Source: a bacterium
Lineage (GTDB): Bacteria > Bacillota > Bacilli > Lactobacillales > Streptococcaceae
NCBI GenBank assembly: GCA_905221385.1
Contig: CAJNCV010000003.1
Location: 124,001 to 188,000, forward strand
Direction: 5' to 3'
DNA length: 64,000 nt
Positions 34,759 to 43,448 of this stretch are shown here, piece after piece. Under the pieces are notes generated by a model. That model saw nothing but the letters and a program-made list of their open reading frames with translations, did not search any database and was not told the DNA's origin. Made by a program: the position numbers and the translations under genes. Position 1 is the stretch's first letter; each line of letters starts with the position of its first letter.

Positions 34759-35472
34759 TTAAAGTGGGCGTTTGTTGGGGATGCCAGCCTTTCTTGGGTA
34801 CTTCTTGGGTGTTTCTTTTTTCTTTTCGACGACTGTGATATAGCGTGGATCTCCATTTGGCAGGGTATAGCTGAGGTTGTCTTCGACCTTACTAAAAAGG
34901 AGGTTGAGGGCATTCTTGGCTTCTAGCAATTCCTCGGGCGCATTGCTGGCCTTGAGTGCCAATAGTTTTCCACCGACTTTAAGATAGGGAATGGTCAGTT
35001 CAGACAAGATCTGCATACGGGCAACTGCACGAGCCGTTACCATATCAAACTGGGCACGGAAGTTCTTGTCTTGGGCAAAATCTTCTGCCCGTCCATGGTA
35101 GAAGTGAACACCATCCAAATCCAATTCCTGAGCCAAAAGTTGAAGGAAGTTGATGCGCTTATTTAGCGAATCAATGATAGTCACATCTAACTGAGGATAG
35201 AGAATTTTCATGGGCAGACTGGGAAATCCTGCCCCCGCGCCGATATCAAGAAGTTTGATAGTTTCATTGGGAATCAAACCCTGCAAGATAGGTGCAATCG
35301 AATCGTAAAAGTGTTTGAGATAAACTTCTTCCTTGTCTGTAATGGCTGTTAAGTTAATCTTTTCATTCCACTCAACCAAGAGTTCAAAATACCGTTTAAA
35401 TTGCTCTTTTTGCTGGTCAGAAAGTGGAAGATTTTGCTCAGCTAGCAAGCTGTAAAATGTTTCTGGTTTCAT
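34759..35472 (-). CDS. rsmG: 16S rRNA (guanine527-N7)-methyltransferase RsmG
   Basis: A 237-residue S-adenosylmethionine-dependent enzyme that methylates G527 in the 530 loop of 16S rRNA; its loss gives low-level streptomycin resistance. The SAM motif is [17 protein letters not shown] near residue 70, followed by [14 protein letters not shown]. The C-terminus is basic ([14 protein letters not shown]), typical of the family. It is transcribed away from lemA and towards uraA. Confidence 0.96.
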   Translation of the reverse strand: MKPETFYSLLAEQNLPLSDQQKEQFKRYFELLVEWNEKINLTAITDKEEVYLKHFYDSIAPILQGLIPNETIKLLDIGAGAGFPSLPMKILYPQLDVTIIDSLNKRINFLQLLAQELDLDGVHFYHGRAEDFAQDKNFRAQFDMVTARAVARMQILSELTIPYLKVGGKLLALKASNAPEELLEAKNALNLLFSKVEDNLSYTLPNGDPRYITVVEKKKETPKKYPRKAGIPNKRPL

Positions 35473-35527
35473 AGTAATTTCCTTCTTTAGTCTAATCTTA
35501 TTTTACCACAAATAATAGAAAATTTGA

Positions 35528-35533
35528 TATACT
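35528..35533 (+). promoter_or_regulatory. -10 box for lemA-htpX
   Basis: TATACT at 35528-35533 lies about 34 bases before the lemA ATG, with AAAGGAA as ribosome-binding site. No good -35 box is visible. Confidence 0.4.
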
Positions 35534-35566
35534 AGTACTAATCTAAAAGTAGAAAGGAATAAGATT

Positions 35567-36127
35567 ATGACATGGATTGTTCTTGGAGTTTTAGCTCTTA
35601 TCGTCATTTTTGTGATTGTTAGCTATAATGGTTTGGTTAAAAATCGCATGCAAACAAAGGAGGCTTGGAGTCAGATTGATGTTCAATTGAAACGTCGAAA
35701 TGATCTTTTGCCAAACTTGATTGAAACAGTCAAAGGATATGCTAAGTATGAAGGTTCAACTCTTGAAAAGGTGACTCAACTTCGTAATCAAGTAGCAGCA
35801 GCAACTTCTCCTGCAGAGGCTATGAAGGCCAGTGATGCCCTTACTCGCCAAGTCTCAGGTATTTTTGCAGTTGCTGAAAATTATCCTGACTTGAAAGCTA
35901 GTACCAACTTTATCAAGTTGCAAGAGGAGTTGACCAATACAGAAAATAAAATTTCTTACTCGCGTCAACTCTATAATAGTGTTGTTAGCAACTATAATCT
36001 CAAACTACAAACCTTCCCAAGTAATATTATTGCAGGACTATTTGGATTTAAAGCAGCAGACTTCCTTCAAACTCCAGAAGAGGAAAAGGCGGTTCCTAAA
36101 GTCGATTTTAGCGGTTTAGGTGACTAA
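35567..36127 (+). CDS. lemA: LemA family membrane protein
   Basis: A 186-residue protein with one N-terminal membrane helix (about 2-22) and an alpha-helical rest including the conserved [20 protein letters not shown] segment. The biochemical role of LemA is unknown. It is almost always beside htpX, as here, with a one-base gap, suggesting a joint role in membrane protein quality control. Confidence 0.93.
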   Translation: MTWIVLGVLALIVIFVIVSYNGLVKNRMQTKEAWSQIDVQLKRRNDLLPNLIETVKGYAKYEGSTLEKVTQLRNQVAAATSPAEAMKASDALTRQVSGIFAVAENYPDLKASTNFIKLQEELTNTENKISYSRQLYNSVVSNYNLKLQTFPSNIIAGLFGFKAADFLQTPEEEKAVPKVDFSGLGD

Positions 36128-36128
36128 G

Positions 36129-37028
36129 ATGTTGTTTGATCAAATTGCAAGCAATAAGCGAAGAACCTGGATTTTGTTGCTGGTTTTCTTCCTGCTCTTG
36201 GCCTTGGTTGGCTATGCGGCCGGTTATCTCTTTATGCGTTCAGGTCTTGGAGGCATCATCATAGCCCTAATCATCGGTCTTGTCTATGCCTTAACCATGA
36301 TCTTTCAATCAACAGAGATTGTCATGTCTATGAATGGGGCGCGTGAGGTTGATGAGCAAACGGCACTAGATCTCTACCATGTAGTGGAAGATATGGCCAT
36401 GGTCGCTCAGATCCCTATGCCACGTGTTTTCATCATTGAGGATTCTTCTTTAAATGCCTTTGCAACAGGTTCCAACCCGCAGAATGCGGCAGTTGCGGCC
36501 ACTTCGGGTCTTCTAGCAATCATGAATCGTGAGGAGCTAGAAGCAGTTATGGGGCATGAAGTCAGTCATATCCGAAACTACGATATCCGCATTTCGACCA
36601 TTGCTGTTGCCCTTGCTAGTGCTATTACACTGCTATCTAGTATGGCCGGTCGGATGATGTGGTGGGGTGGCGCAGACCGCAGACGGAATGATAATGATCG
36701 TGACGGAAATGGACTAGAGATTATCATGCTTGTTATCTCTCTCTTAGCCATTGTTCTGGCACCTCTCGCTGCAACCTTGGTACAACTAGCTATCTCTCGT
36801 CAGCGAGAATTTTTGGCGGATGCATCCAGCGTGGAGCTGACTCGCAATCCTCAAGGGATGATCAATGCCTTGCGCAAGTTGGACAATAGCGAGCCAATGC
36901 ATCACCACGTTGACGATGCCAGCAGCGCTCTTTATATCAATGATCCTAAGAAAGGTGGCGGACTACAAAAACTATTTTACACTCATCCACCTATCTCAGA
37001 ACGAATCGAACGCTTGAAACAGATGTAA
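36129..37028 (+). CDS. htpX: Membrane zinc metalloprotease HtpX
   Basis: A 299-residue M48 peptidase that degrades misfolded membrane proteins. The zinc site HEVSH lies in [13 protein letters not shown], and a third ligand glutamate is in [13 protein letters not shown]. Four hydrophobic segments are present. I chose the ATG at 36129 by match to streptococcal HtpX; a GTG at 36120 lies within the end of lemA. It ends at a bidirectional terminator. Confidence 0.95.
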   Translation: MLFDQIASNKRRTWILLLVFFLLLALVGYAAGYLFMRSGLGGIIIALIIGLVYALTMIFQSTEIVMSMNGAREVDEQTALDLYHVVEDMAMVAQIPMPRVFIIEDSSLNAFATGSNPQNAAVAATSGLLAIMNREELEAVMGHEVSHIRNYDIRISTIAVALASAITLLSSMAGRMMWWGGADRRRNDNDRDGNGLEIIMLVISLLAIVLAPLAATLVQLAISRQREFLADASSVELTRNPQGMINALRKLDNSEPMHHHVDDASSALYINDPKKGGGLQKLFYTHPPISERIERLKQM

Positions 37029-37057
37029 AAAAATCCAGAGCTCGTCTCTGGATTTTT
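37029..37057. terminator. Bidirectional terminator between htpX and the ABC-F gene
   Basis: AAATCCAGAG and CTCTGGATTT pair around a five-base loop, with A and T runs on either side. Confidence 0.85.
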
Positions 37058-37071
37058 GCTATGTTCAACAT

Positions 37072-38598
37072 TTATAAATCTTGTAACTCAACGACTTCAA
37101 AACCATGTTCTGTCAATCGATAGAGGCTCGTACAGATCTCTTTTAAGAAACGTCGATCATGAGAAACAGTGACCAGCCCACCGGGATAAGTGGCAAAGAG
37201 TTTTCGGATTTCTGGTTGAGAAGTGGGAGAGAAATTTCGGGTAGGCTCATCCAGAAGGAGAAAGTTTGGCTTGCTCAGTACTAAATCCAACAGAAGTAGT
37301 TTGCCTTGTTGCCCACCAGATAAGGAACGGATTTGGTGTTGCATCTCTGGATAACTGAAATTGAGACTGGCTAAGTGGGATTGGATTTTCTGTAGTTCCT
37401 CTTTTTGCCCAGTTTGGCTGAGGTAGGCTACTGGAGATAGATCCAATTCCAGTTTTTTGTGGTAATCTTGTGGCATAAAACCAAGCGAAATTTCTCTTTT
37501 GGCGCTTAGTAGTTGTTGCAACTTGGCTAATAGAGTCGATTTTCCAACACCATTTGGCCCGATGATACCGATTTTATCTTGGCCACGGACAGTTAGTTGT
37601 AACCCCTGAGCTAAAACGCGCTGGCCAATGGATAAATTTTCTTTTTCCAGTTGGACTAAGACTTTAGAAGCCGCTAATGGTTGTATATCTGAGAAGAAGA
37701 GTTGGATTTGTTCCTCTTCAAGTGGCTTTTGGATCATTAACTGAGCTGCTTTTTCAAAGCGTTTTTCTTGTGAGAGAACAGTTTTCATCTTTTTAGCTAA
37801 TAGGCGCCCAGCAACATCGTTTTTAGTGTTACGCAAGGCAGTTTCCACATTTTGCTTAACTCGGCGATGTTTTTCCATGGTTTTGTCATAGGCTCTCTGG
37901 TCGTTAGCAGCTTGCTGGATTTGTCTGGCAAAACTAGCCTTTCTCTGGTTGCTATAGCGTTCATAATCTAAATGCTCTACTAGTGTTTCCGCTTCTTTCC
38001 GGTGTTTGACCAGTCGCAAGTGGACAATAGTATCTGCCGTCTGAGAAAGAAAGTCTTCATCATGGGAAATGAAAATAACGGTTTGCCCAGTCTTCTGTAT
38101 CTGCCTTTTTAGCCAGTCAACTGTCTCAAGGTCTAAGTCATTTGAAGGCTCATCTAAAAATAGAACTTCAAAAGGTTTTGCTAACTCATGGATGAGATGA
38201 ATTTTCAAAGCTTCGCCACCTGATAGACTACCGATTAGTTGTTCACTAGCAAAACGGTCGCTATCAAAATGCAACTCCTCAGCCAAACGATAGAGGAGAC
38301 TGTAGTCTAAATCAGCGAAATCTAAAAAGAAGTAGTCGTGTAGAGTTCTATTTTTCAGCTCCTCAGCTAACTTTTGAGGAATGTAGGCCAGTGATTGAAA
38401 ATCAGACTGGATGTCTCCCCTGATAGTGAAATCAGGCAAAGCTTCCCCCATTAAAGATCGTAGCAAGGTTGATTTGCCATTTCCTTCTTCACCAATAATA
38501 GCAACCTTTTCCCCGTCTTGGATAGTCATGGTTAGGTTAGAAACAAGATCTCGTAGATCTTTGTTTTGTGTGATGGTCAGGTGATTGATTTTTATCAT
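37072..38598 (-). CDS. ABC-F ATPase, antibiotic-resistance type
   Basis: A 508-residue soluble protein with two ABC domains and no membrane part. Walker A motifs GEEGNGKST and GPNGVGKST, signatures LSGGEALK and LSGGQQGK, and Walker B FLDEPSNDLD and LLDEPTRNFSPTS are all present, with a long basic linker between the domains. I chose the ATG at 38598, preceded by AAAGGG. The EPTRNFSPTS form of the second Walker B is seen in Lsa/Vga/Msr ribosome-protection proteins, which remove macrolide, lincosamide, streptogramin A or pleuromutilin drugs from the ribosome. Its leader looks drug-responsive. The actual drug range is not known. Confidence 0.88.
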   Translation of the reverse strand: MIKINHLTITQNKDLRDLVSNLTMTIQDGEKVAIIGEEGNGKSTLLRSLMGEALPDFTIRGDIQSDFQSLAYIPQKLAEELKNRTLHDYFFLDFADLDYSLLYRLAEELHFDSDRFASEQLIGSLSGGEALKIHLIHELAKPFEVLFLDEPSNDLDLETVDWLKRQIQKTGQTVIFISHDEDFLSQTADTIVHLRLVKHRKEAETLVEHLDYERYSNQRKASFARQIQQAANDQRAYDKTMEKHRRVKQNVETALRNTKNDVAGRLLAKKMKTVLSQEKRFEKAAQLMIQKPLEEEQIQLFFSDIQPLAASKVLVQLEKENLSIGQRVLAQGLQLTVRGQDKIGIIGPNGVGKSTLLAKLQQLLSAKREISLGFMPQDYHKKLELDLSPVAYLSQTGQKEELQKIQSHLASLNFSYPEMQHQIRSLSGGQQGKLLLLDLVLSKPNFLLLDEPTRNFSPTSQPEIRKLFATYPGGLVTVSHDRRFLKEICTSLYRLTEHGFEVVELQDL

Positions 38599-38634
38599 AT
38601 TGTTGCCCTTTCTAGAATGTCCATAGTGCATAAC

Positions 38635-38661
38635 AAAAAGCCCTACTTTACCTAGTAGAGC
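38635..38661 (-). terminator. Start-proximal terminator-like hairpin in the ABC-F leader
   Basis: On the minus strand GCTCTACT and AGTAGGGC pair (one T-G pair) around AGGTAA and are followed by TTTTT. It lies 36 bases before the ABC-F start codon. Confidence 0.6.
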
Positions 38662-38688
38662 CCAAAGTCACTGTCAAAACTCTATTAT

Positions 38689-38778
38689 CCTCGTTGAAAA
38701 ACTCGTCAAACTAGCTTGGAGCTGCCTAACCCAACTCAAGAGGAGCATAGCTTTCTAGTTTTTTGATTTTCAATGAGG
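38689..38778. repeat. 90-bp imperfect palindrome (MITE-like)
   Basis: CCTCGTTGAAAA at the left pairs with TTTTCAATGAGG at the right. Further inward, AAACTAGCTTGGAGC pairs in part with GCATAGCTTTCTAGTT. Such short palindromic elements are scattered through pneumococcus-like genomes. It lies inside the ABC-F leader. Confidence 0.6.
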
Positions 38779-38824
38779 ACAAGATACTAGAAAATCTAGT
38801 ATAAAAAGAGCACACAAAAAGAGA

Positions 38825-38868
38825 CAAAAACAAGATCTACTAAATAAAGGTTCTTTATTTGATAGATT
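38825..38868 (-). terminator. Promoter-proximal attenuator hairpin of the ABC-F leader
   Basis: On the minus strand ATCTA plus AAATAAAG pair with CTTTATTT plus TAGAT, giving 13 pairs around a small loop, followed by CTTGTTTTT. It starts right at the stop codon of the three-codon leader frame. Confidence 0.65.
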
Positions 38869-38878
38869 AGTTGTTCAT
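38867..38878 (-). CDS. Three-codon leader open reading frame (Met-Asn-Asn)
   Basis: ATG AAC AAC TAA on the minus strand, with AGGGAG and GGAGG just upstream, about 25 bases from the predicted transcript start. The stop codon overlaps the base of the attenuator hairpin, so a ribosome held there would cover it. It is a regulatory frame rather than a functional peptide. Confidence 0.5.
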   Translation of the reverse strand: MNN

Positions 38879-38961
38879 GTCTCCCTTACCTCCGAGTATT
38901 AGTACCTCTATCCTATACCTTTCAGGAAATTTTGTCAATAGAAAACAAGTAATTTCAAGCT

Positions 38962-39291
38962 CTAAAAACCAAAAACAGGCCCGTAGAGAGTCAATACGTA
39001 TTTGACATGTTCGTAGTGGAACTTGTCATAGTTGCGCCAAGCAGTGCGTGCTTGATCATTCAGTTTTAGGCTCCCTAGTCCAATCAGAAGACTGGTACGT
39101 TGGTAAAATTTCTCAAGGTCGATTAAGATACTGTTGTCCAGCTTTTCTGCTTTTTTTAGTTCCTTAAGAGTGGTGTTCAGCAGCTCTTGCAGTCGAATAT
39201 CATCGGCTGTTCCTTGTTTGCAGCTTTGGTAGCTTTTATTTAACTCGGAAAGGAGTTGGTAAGCTTCAGTGATGAGTGCTTTGTCTTCCAT
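38962..39291 (-). CDS. Small helical hypothetical protein
   Basis: A 109-residue protein that looks entirely alpha-helical, without signal peptide or membrane segment. It is conserved at this place in mitis-group streptococci. A GGAGGATGCTC sequence lies before the ATG. The size and helical bundle character resemble small immunity-type proteins, but no specific family motif is seen and no bacteriocin gene is near. Function unknown. It is upstream of the ABC-F gene on the same strand, separated by that gene's own promoter. Confidence 0.7.
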   Translation of the reverse strand: MEDKALITEAYQLLSELNKSYQSCKQGTADDIRLQELLNTTLKELKKAEKLDNSILIDLEKFYQRTSLLIGLGSLKLNDQARTAWRNYDKFHYEHVKYVLTLYGPVFGF

Positions 39292-39425
39292 ATGAGCATC
39301 CTCCTTGCTCTGATGTATTCTTGCCTATAGTATAGCACTAATCAGAAAATTTGTCATAGTAAATATGTTAAAAAATGAGATTTTAATATCAAAGTTTGGA
39401 AAGCTGACTTATAGCCTTTTCATGG

Positions 39426-39431
39426 TATAAT
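39426..39431 (+). promoter_or_regulatory. -10 box for the DUF177-nth genes
   Basis: TATAAT at 39426-39431, with CTGACT about 16 bases upstream as a weak -35. GGAGGAAAT precedes the ATG at 39460. Confidence 0.5.
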
Positions 39432-39459
39432 CAAGTGAGTACATCTTTATGGAGGAAAT

Positions 39460-40002
39460 ATGAAGTTAAACATTCAAGAAATTCGTAAGCAACCTGAAGG
39501 TCTGCATTTTGAACAAGCTTTAGACCTGGCAGCAGACTTGCGTAAACGAAATCAAGAAATTTTAGATGTCAAAGATATCCTTGCAGTGGGAAAGGTGCAG
39601 TACGAAGACCGTCTGTATTTCTTAGACTATCAGTTGTCATATACCATTGTTCTTGCTTCCAGTCGTAGTATGGAACCAGTTGAGTTGGCTGAGTCTTATC
39701 CAGTCACAGAGGTCTTCATGGAAGGAGCGACCAACCAACTGGACCAGGAGGTTCTTGATGATGACTTGGTCTTGCCTATCGAAAATGGGGAAATTGACCT
39801 TGCTGAGAGCGTAGCAGATAATATTCTGCTCAATATCCCTATCAAGGTCTTGACGGCAGAAGAAGAGGCGGGCCAAGGTTTTGTGTCAGGAAATGACTGG
39901 CAAATCATTACTGAAGACGAATATCAAGCCCAACAAGCAGTCAAGAAAGAAGAAAACAGTCCATTTGCTGGCTTGCAAGGACTATTTGATGGAGACGAGT
40001 AG
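39460..40002 (+). CDS. YceD/DUF177 family protein
   Basis: A 180-residue acidic cytoplasmic protein of the DUF177 family, recognised by its N-terminal MKLNIQEIRKQPEG and the acidic middle with LPIENGEIDLAESVADNILLNIP. In many bacteria this gene precedes rpmF and is linked to 23S rRNA accumulation. Here it is followed without a gap by nth instead. The usual cysteine pair of some homologues is absent. Confidence 0.85.
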   Translation: MKLNIQEIRKQPEGLHFEQALDLAADLRKRNQEILDVKDILAVGKVQYEDRLYFLDYQLSYTIVLASSRSMEPVELAESYPVTEVFMEGATNQLDQEVLDDDLVLPIENGEIDLAESVADNILLNIPIKVLTAEEEAGQGFVSGNDWQIITEDEYQAQQAVKKEENSPFAGLQGLFDGDE

Positions 40003-40632
40003 ATGGTTTTATCCAAGAAACGTGCCCGTCATGTCATAGAGGAAATTATTGCCCTTTTTCCAGATGCTAAGCCTAGTCTTGATTTTAATAATCATTTTGA
40101 ACTCTTGGTTGCGGTGATGTTGTCAGCTCAGACGACAGATGCAGCGGTAAATAAGGCCACGCCAGGTCTCTTTGATGCCTTTCCGACACCACAAGCCATG
40201 TCTGTCGCGACTGAAAGTGAAATTGCTTCACACATTTCTCGCCTGGGACTGTATCGAAATAAGGCTAAATTCCTTAAAAAATGTGCCCAACAGTTACTAG
40301 ACGATTTTGATGGCCAAGTGCCTCAGACTCGAGAGGAATTAGAAAGTCTAGCTGGTGTTGGTCGTAAAACAGCAAATGTAGTATTGAGTGTGGGCTTTGG
40401 GATTCCAGCCTTTGCAGTGGATACCCATGTGGAGCGTATCTGTAAGCATCACGATATTGTAAAAAAATCTGCTACGCCACTTGAAGTAGAAAAACGTGTC
40501 ATGGACGTCCTGCCACCAGAAGAATGGTTAGCAGCCCACCAGGCCATGATTTACTTTGGACGAGCTATCTGTCATCCCAAAAATCCAGAATGTGACCACT
40601 ATCCCCAATTATATGATTTTAGTAATGTTTAA
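40003..40632 (+). CDS. nth: Endonuclease III, lacking a complete Fe-S motif
   Basis: A 209-residue bifunctional DNA glycosylase/AP lyase for oxidised pyrimidines. The helix-hairpin-helix LAGVGRKTANVV carries the catalytic lysine K122, and D140 is in AVDTHVERI. The C-terminal iron-sulfur loop normally has four cysteines (C-x6-C-x2-C-x5-C); only the first two remain in AICHPKNPECDHYPQLYDF, so no [4Fe-4S] cluster is expected. It starts directly after the DUF177 stop codon. Confidence 0.92.
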   Translation: MVLSKKRARHVIEEIIALFPDAKPSLDFNNHFELLVAVMLSAQTTDAAVNKATPGLFDAFPTPQAMSVATESEIASHISRLGLYRNKAKFLKKCAQQLLDDFDGQVPQTREELESLAGVGRKTANVVLSVGFGIPAFAVDTHVERICKHHDIVKKSATPLEVEKRVMDVLPPEEWLAAHQAMIYFGRAICHPKNPECDHYPQLYDFSNV

Positions 40633-40656
40633 GAGGACTCTGAAAAAAGTTTTTGC

Positions 40657-40685
40657 TTGATTTTAAGGGTGCTTTGTGCTATAGT
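40657..40685 (+). promoter_or_regulatory. Promoter of the pyr operon
   Basis: TTGATT (40657-40662) and TATAGT (40680-40685) with a 17-base spacer. Confidence 0.65.
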
Positions 40686-40691
40686 AAATGG

Positions 40692-40843
40692 TAACTAAAT
40701 AGTCCTTTAAACCTGTCCCGTGAGGCAGGCAAGGAGCGCGATAAAGTAGAAGGGTGAAGTCTATACTGTTTATAGTAGGGCTCGCTTGGCTATACATTTC
40801 AAGTCTCCTTGTAGAAGGAGACTTTTCTTTTTGGAGGTTTGTC
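40692..40843 (+). promoter_or_regulatory. PyrR-dependent attenuator leader of the pyr operon
   Basis: The binding-loop sequence CCTGTCCCGTGAGGCAGG lies at about 40712-40729. A perfect terminator hairpin AAGTCTCCTT/AAGGAGACTT with T-rich tail lies at 40801-40832, just before pyrR. When UMP is high, PyrR binding favours this terminator. Confidence 0.85.
40801..40832 (+). terminator. Attenuator terminator of the pyr leader
   Basis: Ten perfect base pairs (AAGTCTCCTT with AAGGAGACTT) around GTAG, followed by TTCTTTTT. Confidence 0.85.
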
Positions 40844-41365
40844 ATGAAGGCAAAAGAAGTTGTAGACGAATTGACTGTCAAACGAGCGATTACGCGAATT
40901 ACTTATGAGATTATCGAGCGCAATAAAGATTTGAATAAAATTATCTTAGCTGGGATAAAAACGCGTGGTGTTTTCATCGCTCATCGTATCAAAGAACGCT
41001 TGGAGCAGTTGGAAAACATCACTGTCCCTGTTGTGGAATTGGACACCAAACCTTTCCGTGATGATGTTAAAAGCGGAGAAGATACTTCTTTGATTTCTGT
41101 TGATGTGACAGACCGTGAAGTTATCTTGGTGGATGATGTACTCTATACAGGCCGTACCATCCGTGCTGCGATCGATAACATTGTCGGACATGGTCGTCCT
41201 GCGCGCGTGAGTCTTGCGGTGTTAGTCGATCGTGGACATAGAGAATTGCCTATCCGTCCAGATTACGTTGGGAAAAATATCCCAACCAGTCGTTCTGAAG
41301 AAATCATCGTAGAGATGACAGAACTTGATGGCCAAGACAGAGTTCTGATTACTGAAGAAGCTTAG
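40844..41365 (+). CDS. pyrR: Pyrimidine operon regulator/uracil phosphoribosyltransferase PyrR
   Basis: A 173-residue RNA-binding regulator with PRPP-binding motif [12 protein letters not shown]. Bound to UMP, it binds pyr leader RNA and promotes termination. I chose the ATG at 40844, after TTGGAGG; the longer open frame starts inside the leader hairpins and is not real. First gene of the operon; it should also control uraA through the similar leader at 34505-34638. Confidence 0.96.
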   Translation: MKAKEVVDELTVKRAITRITYEIIERNKDLNKIILAGIKTRGVFIAHRIKERLEQLENITVPVVELDTKPFRDDVKSGEDTSLISVDVTDREVILVDDVLYTGRTIRAAIDNIVGHGRPARVSLAVLVDRGHRELPIRPDYVGKNIPTSRSEEIIVEMTELDGQDRVLITEEA

Positions 41366-41383
41366 AAAGCTGAAGGAGTAGCC

Positions 41384-42307
41384 ATGTCAGAAAATCAACA
41401 AGCATTGAACCATGTGGTTTCCATGGAAGACCTCACAGTTGATCAAGTGATGAAATTGATCAAACGAGGGATCGAGTTTAAAAACGGAGCCCAACTTCCC
41501 TACGAGAACAAACCTATCGTATCGAATCTCTTCTTTGAAGATTCTACACGGACACATAAGTCCTTTGAAGTGGCAGAGATTAAGCTAGGGTTGGAGCGAC
41601 TGGACTTTGATGTGAAAACTAGTTCGGTCAATAAGGGTGAGACATTGTATGACACTATCTTGACCCTATCTGCTCTAGGAGTGGATGTCTGTGTGATTCG
41701 CCACCCAGAGGTCGACTATTACAGAGAGTTGATTGCAAGTCCGTCGATTACGACTTCCATCATTAATGGTGGAGATGGTTCAGGTCAACACCCTAGTCAG
41801 AGTTTGCTTGATTTGATGACTATTTATGAAGAATTTGGTCACTTTGAGGGCCTCAAGGTTGCTATTGCAGGCGACTTGGACCACTCACGCGTTGCAAAAT
41901 CCAATATGCAGATTTTGAAACGCTTGGGAGCTGAATTGTACTTTGCAGGACCTGAGGAATGGAGAAGTCAAGAGTTTGCGGACTATGGACAGTTTGTAAC
42001 TATTGATGAGATTGTTGATCAGGTGGATGTTTTGATGTTACTCCGAGTTCAACATGAACGCCACGAAAGTGGAGCCGTTTTTTCAAAAGAAGACTACCAT
42101 GCTCAACACGGCTTGAACCAAGAACGCTATAATAGATTAAAAGAAACAGCAATCATTATGCATCCTGCCCCAGTGAATCGAGATGTGGAAATTGCTGACC
42201 ACTTGGTTGAAGCGCCAAAATCACGCATTGTCCAACAAATGACCAATGGTGTCTTTGTTCGAATGGCAATCTTAGAATCCGTACTGGCGAGTAGAAACGC
42301 CAATTAA
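41384..42307 (+). CDS. pyrB: Aspartate carbamoyltransferase catalytic chain PyrB
   Basis: A 307-residue cytoplasmic enzyme that joins carbamoyl phosphate and aspartate, the first committed step of pyrimidine synthesis. Motifs: [11 protein letters not shown] for carbamoyl phosphate, HPSQSLLDL, and LRVQHER for aspartate. No regulatory PyrI subunit is present, as usual in Firmicutes. It is preceded by AAGGAG, 18 bases after pyrR. Confidence 0.97.
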   Translation: MSENQQALNHVVSMEDLTVDQVMKLIKRGIEFKNGAQLPYENKPIVSNLFFEDSTRTHKSFEVAEIKLGLERLDFDVKTSSVNKGETLYDTILTLSALGVDVCVIRHPEVDYYRELIASPSITTSIINGGDGSGQHPSQSLLDLMTIYEEFGHFEGLKVAIAGDLDHSRVAKSNMQILKRLGAELYFAGPEEWRSQEFADYGQFVTIDEIVDQVDVLMLLRVQHERHESGAVFSKEDYHAQHGLNQERYNRLKETAIIMHPAPVNRDVEIADHLVEAPKSRIVQQMTNGVFVRMAILESVLASRNAN

Positions 42308-42356
42308 AACACAAGACGTTAAAAGACGCCAGTGAGCGTCCACGAGAGGTGAAAAT

Positions 42357-43448
42357 ATGACAAAAAGACTTCTAGTATTAGAAGATGGTACAGTTTTTGA
42401 AGGCAAGGCCTTCGGAGCAGATATTGATGTAACAGGTGAAATCGTCTTTAACACAGGGATGACCGGCTACCAAGAGTCCATTACAGACCAGTCTTATAAT
42501 GGACAAATCTTGACCTTTACCTATCCTTTGGTAGGAAATTATGGCATTAACCGTGATGATTACGAATCCATCATTCCAACTTGTAAGGGAGTTGTCGTTT
42601 TCGAAGAGGCACGTCGAGCTAGCAACTGGCGCAACCAAATGACCTTGGATGAATTTTTGAAAGCCAAGAAAATTCCTGGTATTTCAGGGATTGATACGCG
42701 TGCACTTACCAAGATTATCCGTAAGCATGGTACTATGCGTGCAACTTTGACTCATGTTGGGGACAGTATGGACCATGTGACGGACCAGCTGCAAGCAACA
42801 GTCTTGCCGACAGACAATATCAAGCAGGTTTCTACTAAAACTTCCTATCCAGCTCCAGGAGTTGGCTTGAGTGTGGTCTTAGTAGACTTTGGTCTCAAGC
42901 ACTCAATCCTACGTGAACTTTCTAAGCGTAACTGTAACGTGACGGTTGTTCCGTATTCAACAACGGCAGAAGAAATTCTCCACCTAAATCCTGATGGAGT
43001 TATGTTGTCAAATGGTCCAGGTAACCCAGAAGACGTTCCAGAAGCACTGGACATGATTCGTGGTGTTCAAGGGAAAATTCCAATTTTCGGTATTTGTATG
43101 GGACACCAACTATTTGCCATGGCAAACGGAGCTAAGACCTACAAGATGAAGTTTGGTCACCGTGGATTTAACCACGCGGTACGTGAGATTGCAACAGGAC
43201 GCGTAGACTTTACCAGCCAAAACCATGGTTATGCAGTCAGCCGTGAGGACTTGCCAGAGCATTTGATTATCACCCACGAAGAAATCAATGACAAGTCAGT
43301 TGAAGGTGTACGTCACAGATACCAACCAGGTTTCTCTGTACAATTCCACCCAGACGCAGCTCCTGGTCCACACGACGCAAGCTACCTATTTGACGAGTTT
43401 ATCGAGATGATGGAAGCTTTTAAAGGGAAGAAAGGGGGGAGCAAGTAA
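42357..43448 (+). CDS. carA: Carbamoyl-phosphate synthase small (glutaminase) subunit
   Basis: A 363-residue class I glutamine amidotransferase that supplies ammonia to CarB. The nucleophile cysteine is in [11 protein letters not shown] and the histidine in [16 protein letters not shown] precedes the ATG. Its TAA stop overlaps by one base the ATG of an unrelated nuclease-like gene, which separates it from carB. This is unusual, since carA and carB are normally adjacent. Confidence 0.97.
   Translation: MTKRLLVLEDGTVFEGKAFGADIDVTGEIVFNTGMTGYQESITDQSYNGQILTFTYPLVGNYGINRDDYESIIPTCKGVVVFEEARRASNWRNQMTLDEFLKAKKIPGISGIDTRALTKIIRKHGTMRATLTHVGDSMDHVTDQLQATVLPTDNIKQVSTKTSYPAPGVGLSVVLVDFGLKHSILRELSKRNCNVTVVPYSTTAEEILHLNPDGVMLSNGPGNPEDVPEALDMIRGVQGKIPIFGICMGHQLFAMANGAKTYKMKFGHRGFNHAVREIATGRVDFTSQNHGYAVSREDLPEHLIITHEEINDKSVEGVRHRYQPGFSVQFHPDAAPGPHDASYLFDEFIEMMEAFKGKKGGSK

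Larger units (their letters stand above)
38599..38961 (-). promoter_or_regulatory. Long leader region of the ABC-F gene with attenuator features
   Basis: Promoter on the minus strand: TTGACA (38933-38938), 17 bases, TAGGAT (38910-38915). Next come a GGAGG-rich stretch, the three-codon frame ATG AAC AAC TAA (38867-38878), a terminator-like hairpin (38825-38868), a 90-bp imperfect palindrome, and a second terminator-like hairpin (38635-38661). The leader is about 300 bases. This matches drug-induced attenuation known for other ABC-F genes, in which a stalled ribosome on the short frame prevents terminator folding. Confidence 0.65.

Noticed and set aside
40754..40843. Longer PyrR starting upstream
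   Set aside because: The extra residues come from the attenuator leader with its terminator hairpin; the ATG at 40844 has TTGGAGG and fits the PyrR family length.
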